Source of the DNA: VBDM01 sp964430565
GTDB lineage: Bacteria > Pseudomonadota > Gammaproteobacteria > Burkholderiales > SG8-39
DNA: 64,000 nt
NCBI GenBank assembly: GCA_964430565.1
Contig: CAYSFD010000011.1
Location: forward strand, 6,603-70,602
Reading direction: 5' to 3'
The position numbers were made by a program, and so were the translations under genes. The notes beneath the pieces were generated by a model that saw only the letters and a program-made list of their open reading frames with translations, was not told the origin of the DNA and did no database searches. Positions 33,626 through 42,160 of the stretch are shown piece by piece. Position 1 is the stretch's first letter. Every line of letters begins with the position of its first letter.

Positions 33626-33854
33626 TCGCTTCGTCGCGGTCGAATTTGAAACCGCGCGTATCGATCAGCATCGTACCCCAATCGATACGGGGCTTGCGGC
33701 GAGCGAGGCGCTGAAATTCGTGTTCCGAGACGAGCCGCGCGACGACCTGTCCGCGGCGGGTGATGCGCACCGCTCCTGCGCGCTCCGCCTCGTGCACGAT
33801 CGCGGGCAGGTGCTGCCGCGCTTCGGCGATCGAATACTTTTTCTCCATGGCCAA
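33615..33854 (-). CDS. Phd/YefM-type antitoxin paired with the PIN toxin
   Basis: A 79-residue protein (or 77 from the second Met) with KYSIAEARQHLPAIVHEAE and AVRITRRGQVVARLVSEHEFQRL, the Phd fold signature. The C-terminal tail (WGTMLIDTRGFKFDRDE) would wrap the toxin. Gene order antitoxin then toxin with overlap is normal for type II systems. It is unusual but not rare for a Phd-type antitoxin to pair with a PIN toxin. Confidence 0.87.
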   Translation of the reverse strand: MAMEKKYSIAEARQHLPAIVHEAERAGAVRITRRGQVVARLVSEHEFQRLARRKPRIDWGTMLIDTRGFKFDRDEANAR

Positions 33855-33859
33855 ACCTC

Positions 33860-33888
33860 AGATAGCAATCTCGATGTCTATCTTAGAC
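33860..33888. promoter_or_regulatory. Operator candidates upstream of the PIN toxin operon
   Basis: Two overlapping dyads lie directly upstream of the antitoxin start. AGATAG at 33860-33865 pairs with CTATCT at 33878-33883, and GTCTA-TCT-TAGAC at 33876-33888 is a perfect 5-3-5 palindrome. AT-rich dyads at this place are the expected binding sites of a Phd-type autorepressor. Confidence 0.5.
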
Positions 33889-33925
33889 AACCCCCGGCAG
33901 GATCGCAAACCGGCGCAGCACGGCC

Positions 33926-34555
33926 TCAGTGCCGCCGCGCCCCGTACTCGCGGAACAGCGCCTCCATCTCCGCCACGCCCCGTTCGACGTCCGGATGCGG
34001 AATCACGAGCGGCAGCAGGATGAGCGCGCGTTCGCGATAGTTGAACGCCACCGGCAGAATCGGCACACCGGCCGAGAGCGCGATGCGATAAAAGCCAGAC
34101 TTGAAGCCCTTCACGCGCGTACGGGTCCCCTCGGGCGTAATAGCGATCCAGACCGCCTCCGGACGCGCGAAGACTTCGACCATGGCCTCGATCAGGCCAT
34201 TGGGCCGCGCGCGGTCCACGGGCATGCCCCCCATCCAGCGCATGAACGGGCCGAGCGCGCCGCTGAACAACGTGTGCTTGGCGATGAACGAGACCCTCAG
34301 CCCTGAGCTGAACACCACCGCAGCGCCATACACGAAATCGAGATTCGAGGAATGCGGCGCCACCGCCGCGACGCAGCGCGGCACGTTCGGAAATTCCCCG
34401 ATAACGCGCCAGCCGTTGAGCCGCAGCCAGCCGCGTGCTACGGATCCGAGCAGACCGTAGGCGCGATGTGGGGCGAGCGCCGGCAACGGGGGCACCGGGC
34501 GCGCGCGTGCCCTGTGCAGCACCTCGCTAGCCAATCGGCCGAATTGGGTTTTCAT
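33926..34555 (-). CDS. Lysophospholipid/1-acylglycerol-3-phosphate acyltransferase-like protein
   Basis: From ATG 34555 the protein has 209 residues with the PlsC acyltransferase landmarks: HX4D in PHSSNLD, a substrate-binding GGMPVDRARPNG, and TPEGTRTRVKGFKSGFYRIAL. Such enzymes acylate lysophospholipids at the inner membrane. It is the last gene of a three-gene minus-strand operon with an FAD oxidoreductase (8-base gap) and a CFA-synthase-like methyltransferase, which supports a role in membrane lipid modification. Confidence 0.82.
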   Translation of the reverse strand: MKTQFGRLASEVLHRARARPVPPLPALAPHRAYGLLGSVARGWLRLNGWRVIGEFPNVPRCVAAVAPHSSNLDFVYGAAVVFSSGLRVSFIAKHTLFSGALGPFMRWMGGMPVDRARPNGLIEAMVEVFARPEAVWIAITPEGTRTRVKGFKSGFYRIALSAGVPILPVAFNYRERALILLPLVIPHPDVERGVAEMEALFREYGARRH

Positions 34556-34563
34556 CGCCTCGC

Positions 34564-35928
34564 TCAATGCCGCAGCACGCACTTCTCGTACAGATTCTTG
34601 AACCTTCCCTGCGGATCGTAGCGCGCTTTCAGCTTGTCGTACGCGGGTTTGTTGTAGCGGAGCCAGAATTCGTCCTCGGAATAGTAGGAGTCGGAGTAGA
34701 GCGACTTCACGCCGCCCAGTTCGGCGACCTTGCGCTCGATCTTGCGGTTGTAATGACCGGGCTCGCGCCGTACCGAGTCCTGCACCACGTCCCAAAATCC
34801 GAAATTGACATAGAGGATTCCAGGATCGACCGGATAGAGGGGGAATCTCGCCTGAGCATCGTAGCCGCCGATGGGGCAGATCCAGATCGGCAAGACGCCG
34901 ACCTCCTTGAGGAAGAACGCGAGGAACTCGGGCGCCCGCCCTATCGGAATGTCCACGTCCTGGATGACGGACTCGGGGTGCTTTCCGGTCAATCGCGAAA
35001 ATGCGCGCGTCAAACCCCACTTGCTGTTCCAGCGCATCACTTTCGCATAAGTAGTCGAGTTCAGCCGCTCGCGGCCGACGAGTTTGCGGATGATGGGGTT
35101 CTGCACGAACAGGTTCTTCGAGCACCAGAACCAGTCGGTGTCCCAGCGCCAGATGAAGTCTCGCGTGGAGAGCCAGTCGCCATCTTTCTCGCGGATCGAG
35201 CGGTAGTAGATGTGCTCGAACGTGTAGTCGCTTGTGTACGGCGCGCTGTCCGCAAAGCGCCCCAGCGTGATGAACATTTCCCTGTCTGAAAAAACGGTGC
35301 CGTCTATGAAATCCGCGTCCTTCGCACGACAGCGCGCTTCGAGATCCTCGAAATAGCGCGTCGCGTCCGTGTGGCGAACGTGCTCGATGCGCACGTAGGG
35401 CTTCACCGGCACGGTACGGGCGGTGACCTTGAGTGCGTAGCCCAACGTGCCGTAAGAGTTCGGAAAGCCGTAGAAGAGGTCGCGGTGCTCGTTGTCGGGC
35501 GTGCAGTCGACGATGCTGCCGTCGGCGAGCAGCACCTCGATACCGAGCAGCGTGTCGTGCACCAGGCCGTATCTGAAGGAAGAGGCCTCGATGCCCACGC
35601 CCGCCGCCGCGCCGCCCAGCGTTATCGATTTCAACTGCGGCACGACGCAAGGCATGACGCCGTGCGCGAGCGTCCCCTCGGCAAGGTCGGCATAGGTTGT
35701 CATGCCTTCGGCCTCGACCCAGCCACCCGCGACGTCGACGCGGACCACCTCGTTGAAGCCGGACAGGTCGACCCGCGGCCGCTCGATCGCAGTTTCGTCG
35801 CGAATGCGTTCGCGGAACAGGTTCGACGTGCCCTTGCAGAGGCCGACCGGCCCGGCGCCCTGCCTAAGCCGCGCGGCTAGCGCTTCTTTTTTCCGCGTGT
35901 GCGGCTGGCTGTTCGTAGAGGAATTCAC
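34564..35928 (-). CDS. FAD-binding oxidoreductase, putative fatty-acid methylene reductase
   Basis: A 454-residue PCMH-type FAD flavoprotein related to DHCR24-like oxidoreductases. The FAD-binding region includes GLCKGTSNLFR near residue 30 and VVPQLKSITLGGAAAGVGIEASSFRYG near 95-120. In actinobacteria and some proteobacteria a protein of this kind (BfaA/TmsA) acts with a CFA-synthase-like methyltransferase to make 10-methyl fatty acids. In Rhodobacter a similar pair starts furan fatty acid synthesis. It overlaps the methyltransferase gene by 65 bases. Which product is made is not decided by sequence. Confidence 0.75.
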   Translation of the reverse strand: MNSSTNSQPHTRKKEALAARLRQGAGPVGLCKGTSNLFRERIRDETAIERPRVDLSGFNEVVRVDVAGGWVEAEGMTTYADLAEGTLAHGVMPCVVPQLKSITLGGAAAGVGIEASSFRYGLVHDTLLGIEVLLADGSIVDCTPDNEHRDLFYGFPNSYGTLGYALKVTARTVPVKPYVRIEHVRHTDATRYFEDLEARCRAKDADFIDGTVFSDREMFITLGRFADSAPYTSDYTFEHIYYRSIREKDGDWLSTRDFIWRWDTDWFWCSKNLFVQNPIIRKLVGRERLNSTTYAKVMRWNSKWGLTRAFSRLTGKHPESVIQDVDIPIGRAPEFLAFFLKEVGVLPIWICPIGGYDAQARFPLYPVDPGILYVNFGFWDVVQDSVRREPGHYNRKIERKVAELGGVKSLYSDSYYSEDEFWLRYNKPAYDKLKARYDPQGRFKNLYEKCVLRH

Positions 35929-37126
35929 GGCTCATCGGGTAGCTAGTCGTGTTCCCCTTCGAGAACACGATCTGGAACAGATGCAGGTTGCCTACCGGCG
36001 AGCGGAACCGCTCGGCGCAGCCGTAGAGGTAGACGCGCCAGATGCGGCGGAACCGCTCGTCGAAGGTCTTCGGATCGAGGGCGCGGATGCGGTCCCAGTT
36101 GCGATCGAAGCGCTCGGCCCACACGTCGAGGGTCAGCGCGTAATGGCGCCGCAGGTTCTCGATGTCGAGCACTTCCAGCCCGGCGCGCTCCATCTCGATG
36201 ATGGTGTCGGCGAGACTCGGGATCCATCCGCCCGGGAATACGTACTTGCGGATGAAGTAGTCGGTGCCGAAGTGGCCGACGTGCCCGATGAAATGGATCA
36301 CGCCCAGGCCACCGGGCTTGAGGTAGCGCGCGTGGCGCTGGATCACCTCGGAGAGGTGGTCGCGCCCGGCGTGCTCGAGCGAACCGATCGAGGCCAGCTT
36401 GTCGAACTGCCGGTTGATCGTGCTGTAGTCGCCGAGCATCTGCGCGCTGTCGCCTATGCGCCGGCGCTCGATCTCCTTGCGCACCATCTCCACCTGCGGG
36501 CCGGTCGGATTTACCCCGGTAACCCGGACCCCGTAGCGTTCCTGAGCGTGGAGGAGAAATCCCCCGAAGCCGCTGCCGATGTCGATCACCTCGTCGCCCG
36601 GCTTGAGCAGGAGCTTGCGCGCCACGTGGTCGAGCTTGTTCCGCTGCGCCTCTTCCAGGCTGCGCGTGTCCTCGGTCCAGTACGCGCAGGTGTAGACCAT
36701 GAGCGGATCGTCCAGCCACAGCCGGTAGAACTCGGGGTTATGCGCGTAGTGGAACTCGGCGTTGCGCTTCGAGGTGATCCAGTCCGTGTTCGAGCATACG
36801 AACTCGTGCCCCCAATTGAGCAGCGCGATCAGCGGGTTGGTCTCGTAGATGCCGCCCTCCATGCCGGCGGCGAGGCATTTCGTGAGGCTGCCTTCGATGT
36901 CGATGTCGCCGTCGAAATACGCCTCCAGAAAACCGACGTAGCCGAAGAACAGCATGCGCCACGCGGCGCGGGCGTTTCGCATGAAAATCGTCACATCGGG
37001 CGCGCGGTCGCGGCTCTGGTAGGTGGAGCCGTCGGCGAAGACTACGCGAAGGCAGACGCTCGTTCGTGCGCCGATGGCAGCCATTTTTTTCTTGATTAGT
37101 GAGCTCATGATCTCGTTGATCTGCAA
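35864..37126 (-). CDS. Cyclopropane-fatty-acyl-phospholipid synthase-family methyltransferase
   Basis: SAM-dependent enzymes of this family methylate the double bond of membrane-bound acyl chains. The 420-residue protein (414 if it begins at the second Met, 37108) has the SAM loop VIDIGSGFGGFLLHA at ~191-205, then VTGVNPTGPQVE, and the family segment RKYVFPGGWIPSL. The long N-terminal domain (~1-160) is the lipid-binding part of CFA synthases. Being followed by an FAD oxidoreductase fits the methyl-branching or furan fatty acid pathways better than plain cyclopropane formation. Confidence 0.82.
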   Translation of the reverse strand: MQINEIMSSLIKKKMAAIGARTSVCLRVVFADGSTYQSRDRAPDVTIFMRNARAAWRMLFFGYVGFLEAYFDGDIDIEGSLTKCLAAGMEGGIYETNPLIALLNWGHEFVCSNTDWITSKRNAEFHYAHNPEFYRLWLDDPLMVYTCAYWTEDTRSLEEAQRNKLDHVARKLLLKPGDEVIDIGSGFGGFLLHAQERYGVRVTGVNPTGPQVEMVRKEIERRRIGDSAQMLGDYSTINRQFDKLASIGSLEHAGRDHLSEVIQRHARYLKPGGLGVIHFIGHVGHFGTDYFIRKYVFPGGWIPSLADTIIEMERAGLEVLDIENLRRHYALTLDVWAERFDRNWDRIRALDPKTFDERFRRIWRVYLYGCAERFRSPVGNLHLFQIVFSKGNTTSYPMSREFLYEQPAAHAEKRSASRAA

Positions 37127-37288
37127 CTCGACTGCTGATGGAGCGATCTTGACAGCTTTCGGTGTTTTTTTGAAGTGGTCCGCTGAAACGGCGCATTGCC
37201 TCCAGCAGTCGTTTCCGGGGAGATGTTACCCGGGTCGACGGCGGATGTGCTAGTGCCGTCCCGCGTTTTTGTGGCAAGCTCCGGCTAA

Positions 37289-38023
37289 ATGAAGAACGCC
37301 CCGTGCCTCCTCGTCGCCGCGCTTGTCCTTGCTTCAGGCTGCACTGATCTCCCCATCCAGCCTGCGAGCAAGACGCCGCCTCCTGCCCCGATGCAGGCCC
37401 CGGCGCCGACCCCGGTTCCGCTCGTGGCGCCGAGTCCGCTCCCGGCGCCGACCGAGAGCTCGGTAGAGGAGCTGTTTCGCTCGATCGCGGACAGCGATTT
37501 TGCAGAATTCTCACGCCTTGTCAACGATGGGGTGCACGATTCCACGAGGAACAAGCTCGGCGAGACGCCTCTATACTTTGCCACGGAGAAGGGCGAGACC
37601 GAGATGGCGAAGGTGCTCATCGCCAAGGGCGCCGACGCGAAGGCGCTCACGCCGAACGGCGAGACCGTGCTGCACGCGGCGGCCATGATCGAGAGCAGCG
37701 CGCTCATGACGGCTCTGATCGAGGCGGGGGCGGAGGTCAATGTCGCCAACCGCGATGGGGAGACGCCGCTTCACTGGGCGGCCTTGACCGGGACCTTTCT
37801 CGCGGTAAAGGCGCTCGCCGACGCAGGCGCCGACCTCAACGTGCAGGACGCTCAGCGCGGCAACACGCCGCTGCATGCCGCGGTCTCCCACGACGACATC
37901 GTGCTCATCCATTACCTGCTCTCGAAGAACGTGCGCACCGACATCCGCAACCGTGCGGGCGTCACGGCGCTTGAGTTCGCCAAGTCCCGCGGGCGCGCCT
38001 CGGCGAAGCTCTTCGAGCGCTAG
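37289..38023 (+). CDS. Ankyrin-repeat lipoprotein
   Basis: The 244-residue product starts with a lipoprotein signal (VLASGC, Cys18) and a Pro/Ala-rich linker (~25-60). It then has about five ankyrin repeats recognisable by the GETPLYFATEKGE, GETVLHAAAM, GETPLHWAALTG and GNTPLHAAVSH lines. It is therefore a periplasm-facing anchored protein-interaction module. The stop is separated by one base from the GTG of the MFS gene, so the two are co-transcribed. Partner unknown. Confidence 0.85.
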   Translation: MKNAPCLLVAALVLASGCTDLPIQPASKTPPPAPMQAPAPTPVPLVAPSPLPAPTESSVEELFRSIADSDFAEFSRLVNDGVHDSTRNKLGETPLYFATEKGETEMAKVLIAKGADAKALTPNGETVLHAAAMIESSALMTALIEAGAEVNVANRDGETPLHWAALTGTFLAVKALADAGADLNVQDAQRGNTPLHAAVSHDDIVLIHYLLSKNVRTDIRNRAGVTALEFAKSRGRASAKLFER

Positions 38024-38024
38024 C

Positions 38025-39221
38025 GTGCTCCGCGACCGCAGGATCGTCTTCACGGCGAGTTTCCTGCGTGCGGTCGCCAACGGCCTGATCGGCGTCCTCG
38101 CCGGCATCTATCTCGCCGAGCTCGGCTTCGATCCGGCCGCCTGGGGCGCGGTCCTCGGCGCCGGGATCGCCGGCACGGCCGTGGGCGCGGCGGGCGTCAT
38201 GTTCTGGGGCGACCGCGTCGGGCGCAAGCGCTGGCTCGTCGCGCTCGGCGTGCTCGGCGCCGCGGGCGGCATCGTTTTCGCCTTTTCCTCGCAGATCGTG
38301 GTGCTCGCCGTCGCCGCGTTCCTCGGCATGGTGAACTCGCTTGGCAAGGACCGTGCAGCGGCGCTCGCGCTCGAACAGGCGATCCTGCCCTCCACCGGCG
38401 ACGATGCCGGCCGCACGCGCGCTTTTGCCTGGTACAACGTGGTCCAGGACGTGGGGCATGCGCTCGGCGCCGCCCTCGCCGTGATTCCGTATTTCCTGCG
38501 CGAGTTTACGGGCCTCGCCCCGATCGATTCGCTGCGCGGCGCGGTGATCCTCTACGGCGTGCTCTACGCCGCAGCGGCGATTCTGTACGTCGGCCTCTCA
38601 CCACGCTCGGAGTCGCCGACCGCGGCGCTCAGGGTTGAGGTCAGCCCGCAAAGCCGCTCTATCCTCACCAAGATGTCCTTCCTGTTTGCGCTGGACAGCT
38701 TCGCAGGCGGCTTCCAGGGCAGTGCGCTTTTCGCCTATTTCTTTCACGCGCAGTTCGGCGCATCCGAGGCGGCGATCGGCGCGCTCTTTGTCGGCGCGCG
38801 CATCATGAACGCGTTTTCGCACCTGGGCGCCGCCTGGCTCGCCGCGAGGATCGGGCTGGTGAACACCATGGTGTTCACGCACACGCCCTCGAGCCTGCTC
38901 ACCTTCACCATCCCGTTCACGGGGAGCTTCGAAATCGCCGCAGTCCTGTTCCTCCTGCGCGAAGGGCTTTCGGAGATGGACGTGCCGACGCGCCAGTCCT
39001 ATCTCATGGCGGTGGTGAGGCCGGAGGAGCGCACTTTTGCGGGCGGCGTGACCAACCTCGCGCGCATGGCCGCGCGCGCCATCGCGCCGGTGTTCGCCGG
39101 CAGCGCCATGCAGGCGCTCACACTTGGCGCGCCGATCATGGCCGCTGCGGGACTGAAGATTCTCTACGACGCGCTGCTTTACATCTCGTTCCGCAAGCTC
39201 AAAGCGCCGGAAGAGCGCTGA
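38025..39221 (+). CDS. Major facilitator superfamily transporter
   Basis: GTG 38025 gives 398 residues with about 12 transmembrane segments. The MFS loop 2-3 signature is GDRVGRKRWLVALG. No substrate-specific motif is recognised. The frame is open upstream through the ankyrin gene; the GTG right after that stop is chosen because hydrophobic segment 1 begins there. Followed by a hairpin that probably terminates both this gene and the converging ICL-like gene. Confidence 0.82.
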   Translation: MLRDRRIVFTASFLRAVANGLIGVLAGIYLAELGFDPAAWGAVLGAGIAGTAVGAAGVMFWGDRVGRKRWLVALGVLGAAGGIVFAFSSQIVVLAVAAFLGMVNSLGKDRAAALALEQAILPSTGDDAGRTRAFAWYNVVQDVGHALGAALAVIPYFLREFTGLAPIDSLRGAVILYGVLYAAAAILYVGLSPRSESPTAALRVEVSPQSRSILTKMSFLFALDSFAGGFQGSALFAYFFHAQFGASEAAIGALFVGARIMNAFSHLGAAWLAARIGLVNTMVFTHTPSSLLTFTIPFTGSFEIAAVLFLLREGLSEMDVPTRQSYLMAVVRPEERTFAGGVTNLARMAARAIAPVFAGSAMQALTLGAPIMAAAGLKILYDALLYISFRKLKAPEER

Positions 39222-39231
39222 CCGTGTTTTT

Positions 39232-39253
39232 CCCCTCCTCACTTGAGGAGGGG
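39232..39253. terminator. Hairpin repeat at a convergent gene junction
   Basis: CCCCTCCTC-ACTT-GAGGAGGGG forms a perfect 9-bp stem preceded by a T-run. It lies 10 bases past the MFS stop and 37 bases from the converging ICL-like stop. It has the same core as the hairpins at 28914 and 29011, followed by a similar GGTGGCGCGTAGCGCCGGGGTGGTT tail broken by short arms. Likely a dispersed repeat that serves as a bidirectional terminator. Confidence 0.6.
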
Positions 39254-39290
39254 TGGCGCGTAGCGCCGGGGTGGTTGAGCGCCATTAGCG

Positions 39291-40118
39291 CTACCGCGAG
39301 AATATTGCCTTCAGATCCTGGGTCGGCATCGTATCGCGCACCCACTGAAACGTACCGCCGTCGCGCATCGCAACCGCAGCATCGCGCACCGCCGCATAAG
39401 CCAACCGCGACAGTGCGCCTCCCACGCTGATGCGCTTGACGCCCACGCTCGCCAGCTGTTGCGCAGTAAGCTCGGGGTCGGCGGCGCTCATTACAACGTT
39501 GAGCGGCTTTCCCACCGCCGCGACGACTTGCCGGATGGTTTCGAGATCGCGCAAGCCCGGGGCGTAAAGCACGTCGGCGCCCGCGGCGGCGAACGCCCGC
39601 AGGCGGCGGACGGTGTCATCGAGATCGCGGCGCCCGTGTAGGAAATTCTCGGCCCGCGCGGTGAGCGTGAACGAAAAGGGCAGGGCGTGCGCCGTCTCGG
39701 ATGCTGCTGCGACGCGCTCGACGGCGAGGTTGAAGTCGTAAATGGGCTTGACGGGGTCGCCCGATGCGTCTTCAATCGAGCCGCCCACGATGCCGGCATC
39801 GGCGGCCAGCTTGAAAATCGTGGCTGCTTCGGCCGGATCGTCGGCGTAGCCGTTTTCAAGATCGGCGTTCACGGGAAGATCCGTCGCTGCGGCGATTGCC
39901 CGGCAGTTGGCGATCAGCTCGTCGCGGCTGATGGCGAGCGCGCCGTCGACCCGGCCGAGGGCGTTCGCCAGCCCGAGGCTCGTTGTCGCCAGCGCCTCGA
40001 AGCCGAGCGAGGCAAACAGTTTTGCGGTGCCCGCGTCCCAGGGGTTGGGCATGATGAAGATCCCCGGCCGTTCATGCAGCGCGCGAAACGCCCGTGCGCG
40101 CTCGGCTTGTGTACGCAT
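39291..40118 (-). CDS. Isocitrate lyase / PEP mutase superfamily protein
   Basis: The 275-residue protein has the superfamily pattern: PNPWDAGTAKLFASLGFEALATTS at the first strand, PVNADLENGYAD (metal-binding Asp/Glu), and GGSIEDASGD. It lacks the KKCGH catalytic loop of isocitrate lyases. It most resembles the PEP mutase-like/carboxyvinyl-phosphonate mutase group, often lyases of small 2-oxo or hydroxy acids. Substrate not assignable. Divergent from the MaoC gene. Confidence 0.82.
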   Translation of the reverse strand: MRTQAERARAFRALHERPGIFIMPNPWDAGTAKLFASLGFEALATTSLGLANALGRVDGALAISRDELIANCRAIAAATDLPVNADLENGYADDPAEAATIFKLAADAGIVGGSIEDASGDPVKPIYDFNLAVERVAAASETAHALPFSFTLTARAENFLHGRRDLDDTVRRLRAFAAAGADVLYAPGLRDLETIRQVVAAVGKPLNVVMSAADPELTAQQLASVGVKRISVGGALSRLAYAAVRDAAVAMRDGGTFQWVRDTMPTQDLKAIFSR

Positions 40119-40195
40119 CGTTCACTCCTTTCTTGGTACGCTCCGAGTATACGGCCGACGGCACACGCCGGCGGTGCTAATGCGGAGGAGCGGCA

Positions 40196-40645
40196 ATGAC
40201 CGAACGATATCTCGAAGACTTCGCGGTGGGGCAGACGTTCGGCTCAGGGCGCCTGCGCGTCGAGAAGGAACGCGTCAAGACCTTCGCCGCCGAATTCGAT
40301 CCGCAGCCCTTCCATATCGACGAAGAGGCCGCGCGCGGATCGATATTCCGAGGGTTGGCGGCGAGCGGCTGGCACACCGCCGCGATGACCATGCGGCTCC
40401 TGGTCGAGAGCGAGCTCAAGCCGGCGGGCGGAATCGTCGGCGCCGGGTTCGACGAGTTCCGCTGGCCGCGGCCCGTGCGGCCCGGGGATGAGCTGCGCGT
40501 CGAGAGCGAAATTCTCGAAGTGCGGCCTTCGAAGTCGCGTCCGGAGCAGGGATTGATCAAGGTGAGGACAACGACCAAGAATCAGAACGGCGAGCCGGTG
40601 CAGGTTTCCATCGGCAATCTCGTTGTACCGCGGCGTCCCGCATGA
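40196..40645 (+). CDS. MaoC-family hot-dog dehydratase
   Basis: A 149-residue single hot-dog domain with the hydratase-2 signature: AAEFDPQPFHIDEEAA (catalytic Asp and His) and SGWHTAAMTMRLL. MaoC-type proteins hydrate enoyl-CoA or related thioesters. GGAGCGGCA lies upstream of the ATG. Divergent from the ICL-like gene, 77 bases apart; a shared role in acyl-CoA or C3-C4 acid metabolism is inference. Confidence 0.87.
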   Translation: MTERYLEDFAVGQTFGSGRLRVEKERVKTFAAEFDPQPFHIDEEAARGSIFRGLAASGWHTAAMTMRLLVESELKPAGGIVGAGFDEFRWPRPVRPGDELRVESEILEVRPSKSRPEQGLIKVRTTTKNQNGEPVQVSIGNLVVPRRPA

Positions 40646-40742
40646 GAAGAACCCTGCTGCCCTCTCGTTGCTCGAGCCGTCTAACGAGAATTTCCTAGGA
40701 ACCTCGGTGGATCGCTGCCTTCGGCGGTCGCAGGTTCTGCAT

Positions 40743-41636
40743 TCATTTGGCCTCCGCTACATTGCGAAAATGCAGCGGGTCTCTGAGATTTTGCAGTTCC
40801 CGGTAATAGTAGAGCGGCATGGGCCGCTTTCCCTTGAACCTCAAGCGTTTCAGAAAATCGATTTCCTCCGGAGTTACCTTACCGCTGAGTGAAGCATCCT
40901 TGAGGAATGCGTTGAGCCCCGGCTCATCCCCGATTGGTCGGTCGGATTCCGCTTCGACGAACTCAAATCGCTTCGAACGCCCCGGGGCGAACCTCCGGTT
41001 AAGCACAATATTCATGCCGAAGCTCGAGAGGTCGATATCCCAGGAGTCGATCAGCGGATCCAGGAAGGAAAGGCAGTTATCCAATGACACGTGGAAGACT
41101 TCTGTGTCCAGAAACTCGAGGGTCATGACGCGCATCTGCTTGTAGCTTCGGCCAGTGACTCCAGCCATCGAGCGCAGCCATTCTTCGCTTTTCAGTTCCT
41201 CTCTGGCGACCCCTTTGATTACGTCCAGCAGCTTTTGCGTAACCAGGCGTTCGAGCTCACCGAAAGGCTGCTTCTCAAAAACTGCTCGTACCTCTTTCTG
41301 TTTTTCCGGGGTGCACTTGCGCAGAACCAGCTCTCGAACTTCTTGAAGCATGGGTGCCGGAGGGTCCTCGAAACCTTTCTTGTGTTCCTCCCTGCGCTGA
41401 AGCTCGGCCAGCTTCGCAAGCTTGCCGCTCGACAGCTTGAGAAACTTGCCCATTTTCTCGTAGAGGTCCGTTCGATCGGGCGCCGGGGGCAATTTCTTCC
41501 GGGTCAGCAGCTGAGAGACGTAGGACTCGGTGACGTCGGCGGCGGCCGCCAAGTCCTTCTGCCCGAACCCCAAGTGTTCCAGCCGTTTCCTGATAACCAA
41601 GCCCACGTCCACCGGAGACCTCCTCTGATTAACCAT
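40743..41636 (-). CDS. XRE-type HTH regulator with a large unclassified C-terminal domain
   Basis: The 297-residue protein starts with a helix-turn-helix (IRKRLEHLGFGQKDLAAAADVTESYVSQLLTRKK, residues ~15-48). The remaining ~240 residues are charged and mostly helical, without a sensor domain I recognise. The promoter side is packed with palindromes, one overlapping the start codon, which points to autoregulation. The isolated position and AT-rich promoter are typical of acquired regulators such as those of phage or defence islands, but no such partner genes flank it. Confidence 0.7.
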   Translation of the reverse strand: MVNQRRSPVDVGLVIRKRLEHLGFGQKDLAAAADVTESYVSQLLTRKKLPPAPDRTDLYEKMGKFLKLSSGKLAKLAELQRREEHKKGFEDPPAPMLQEVRELVLRKCTPEKQKEVRAVFEKQPFGELERLVTQKLLDVIKGVAREELKSEEWLRSMAGVTGRSYKQMRVMTLEFLDTEVFHVSLDNCLSFLDPLIDSWDIDLSSFGMNIVLNRRFAPGRSKRFEFVEAESDRPIGDEPGLNAFLKDASLSGKVTPEEIDFLKRLRFKGKRPMPLYYYRELQNLRDPLHFRNVAEAK

Positions 41637-41694
41637 TGTTAATTAAGTAGTGCAGATATTGTGATACAGCGCTTGACAAGTCAAGTTAATTAAC
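41629..41694. promoter_or_regulatory. Palindrome cluster upstream of the XRE-type regulator
   Basis: Three dyads lie within 66 bases. TTAAC-CATT-GTTAA at 41629-41642 includes the regulator start codon. CTTGAC-AA-GTCAAG is at 41672-41685. GTTAATTAAC at 41685-41694 is a perfect 10-base palindrome. The TTAAC half-site recurs in the first and third, consistent with cooperative binding of one dimeric repressor, most simply the regulator itself. Confidence 0.55.
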
Positions 41695-41819
41695 CTACTC
41701 TCGTTAACGGACTGAGGGAGCTTTCCGGTCAACTGAACCGGAAACGGTTATCTGAAATGCCTGCCTCCTTGGCCATCGCCCCTGCTATTTGATCGTTTGC
41801 GCTAAGGAGAAGGGCCGTC

Positions 41820-42098
41820 GTGACCAGTCGAGATCTGCCGTGGGCAATTCGCGTCTCTCGGGCGGAGTCTTCCGAAGCGCTGGATCGCCTGATGGACGTT
41901 TGGTCCGAGGCCGTCACGCGTAACCTGCAGAGGTCGACCGGTTTCGGTTCGCACATGAGGCTCAGGGATTGGGAAGGCGCGAAACGCGGCATCGAACAGA
42001 CCTATGGACGCTCGAGCCGGGAACATCAGCAAACGCTGGATACCTTGAGTGCTGCAATACATTACAAGAGCGTGCTCGGCCGCCGGCCGACGGGTTGA
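41820..42098 (+). CDS. Small hypothetical protein upstream of groES
   Basis: A 92-residue ORF from GTG 41820 with AAGGAGAAGG at good spacing. The sequence is helical and charged (SEALDRLMDVWSEAVTRNL), with no signal peptide or recognisable family. It ends 62 bases before groES. The good ribosome-binding site supports translation, but I know no homologue. It may be a lineage-specific gene. Confidence 0.45.
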   Translation: MTSRDLPWAIRVSRAESSEALDRLMDVWSEAVTRNLQRSTGFGSHMRLRDWEGAKRGIEQTYGRSSREHQQTLDTLSAAIHYKSVLGRRPTG

Positions 42099-42160
42099 TT
42101 CCCCGGGGCTTGATGGGCGCTTTGAGGAATAGCCGAACAACTCACTAAGGATGCAATGTC

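Noticed and set aside
42099..42160. CIRCE element or clear sigma-32 promoter before groES
   Set aside because: No TTAGCACTC/GAGTGCTAA dyad is present and no convincing heat-shock -35/-10 pair could be placed.
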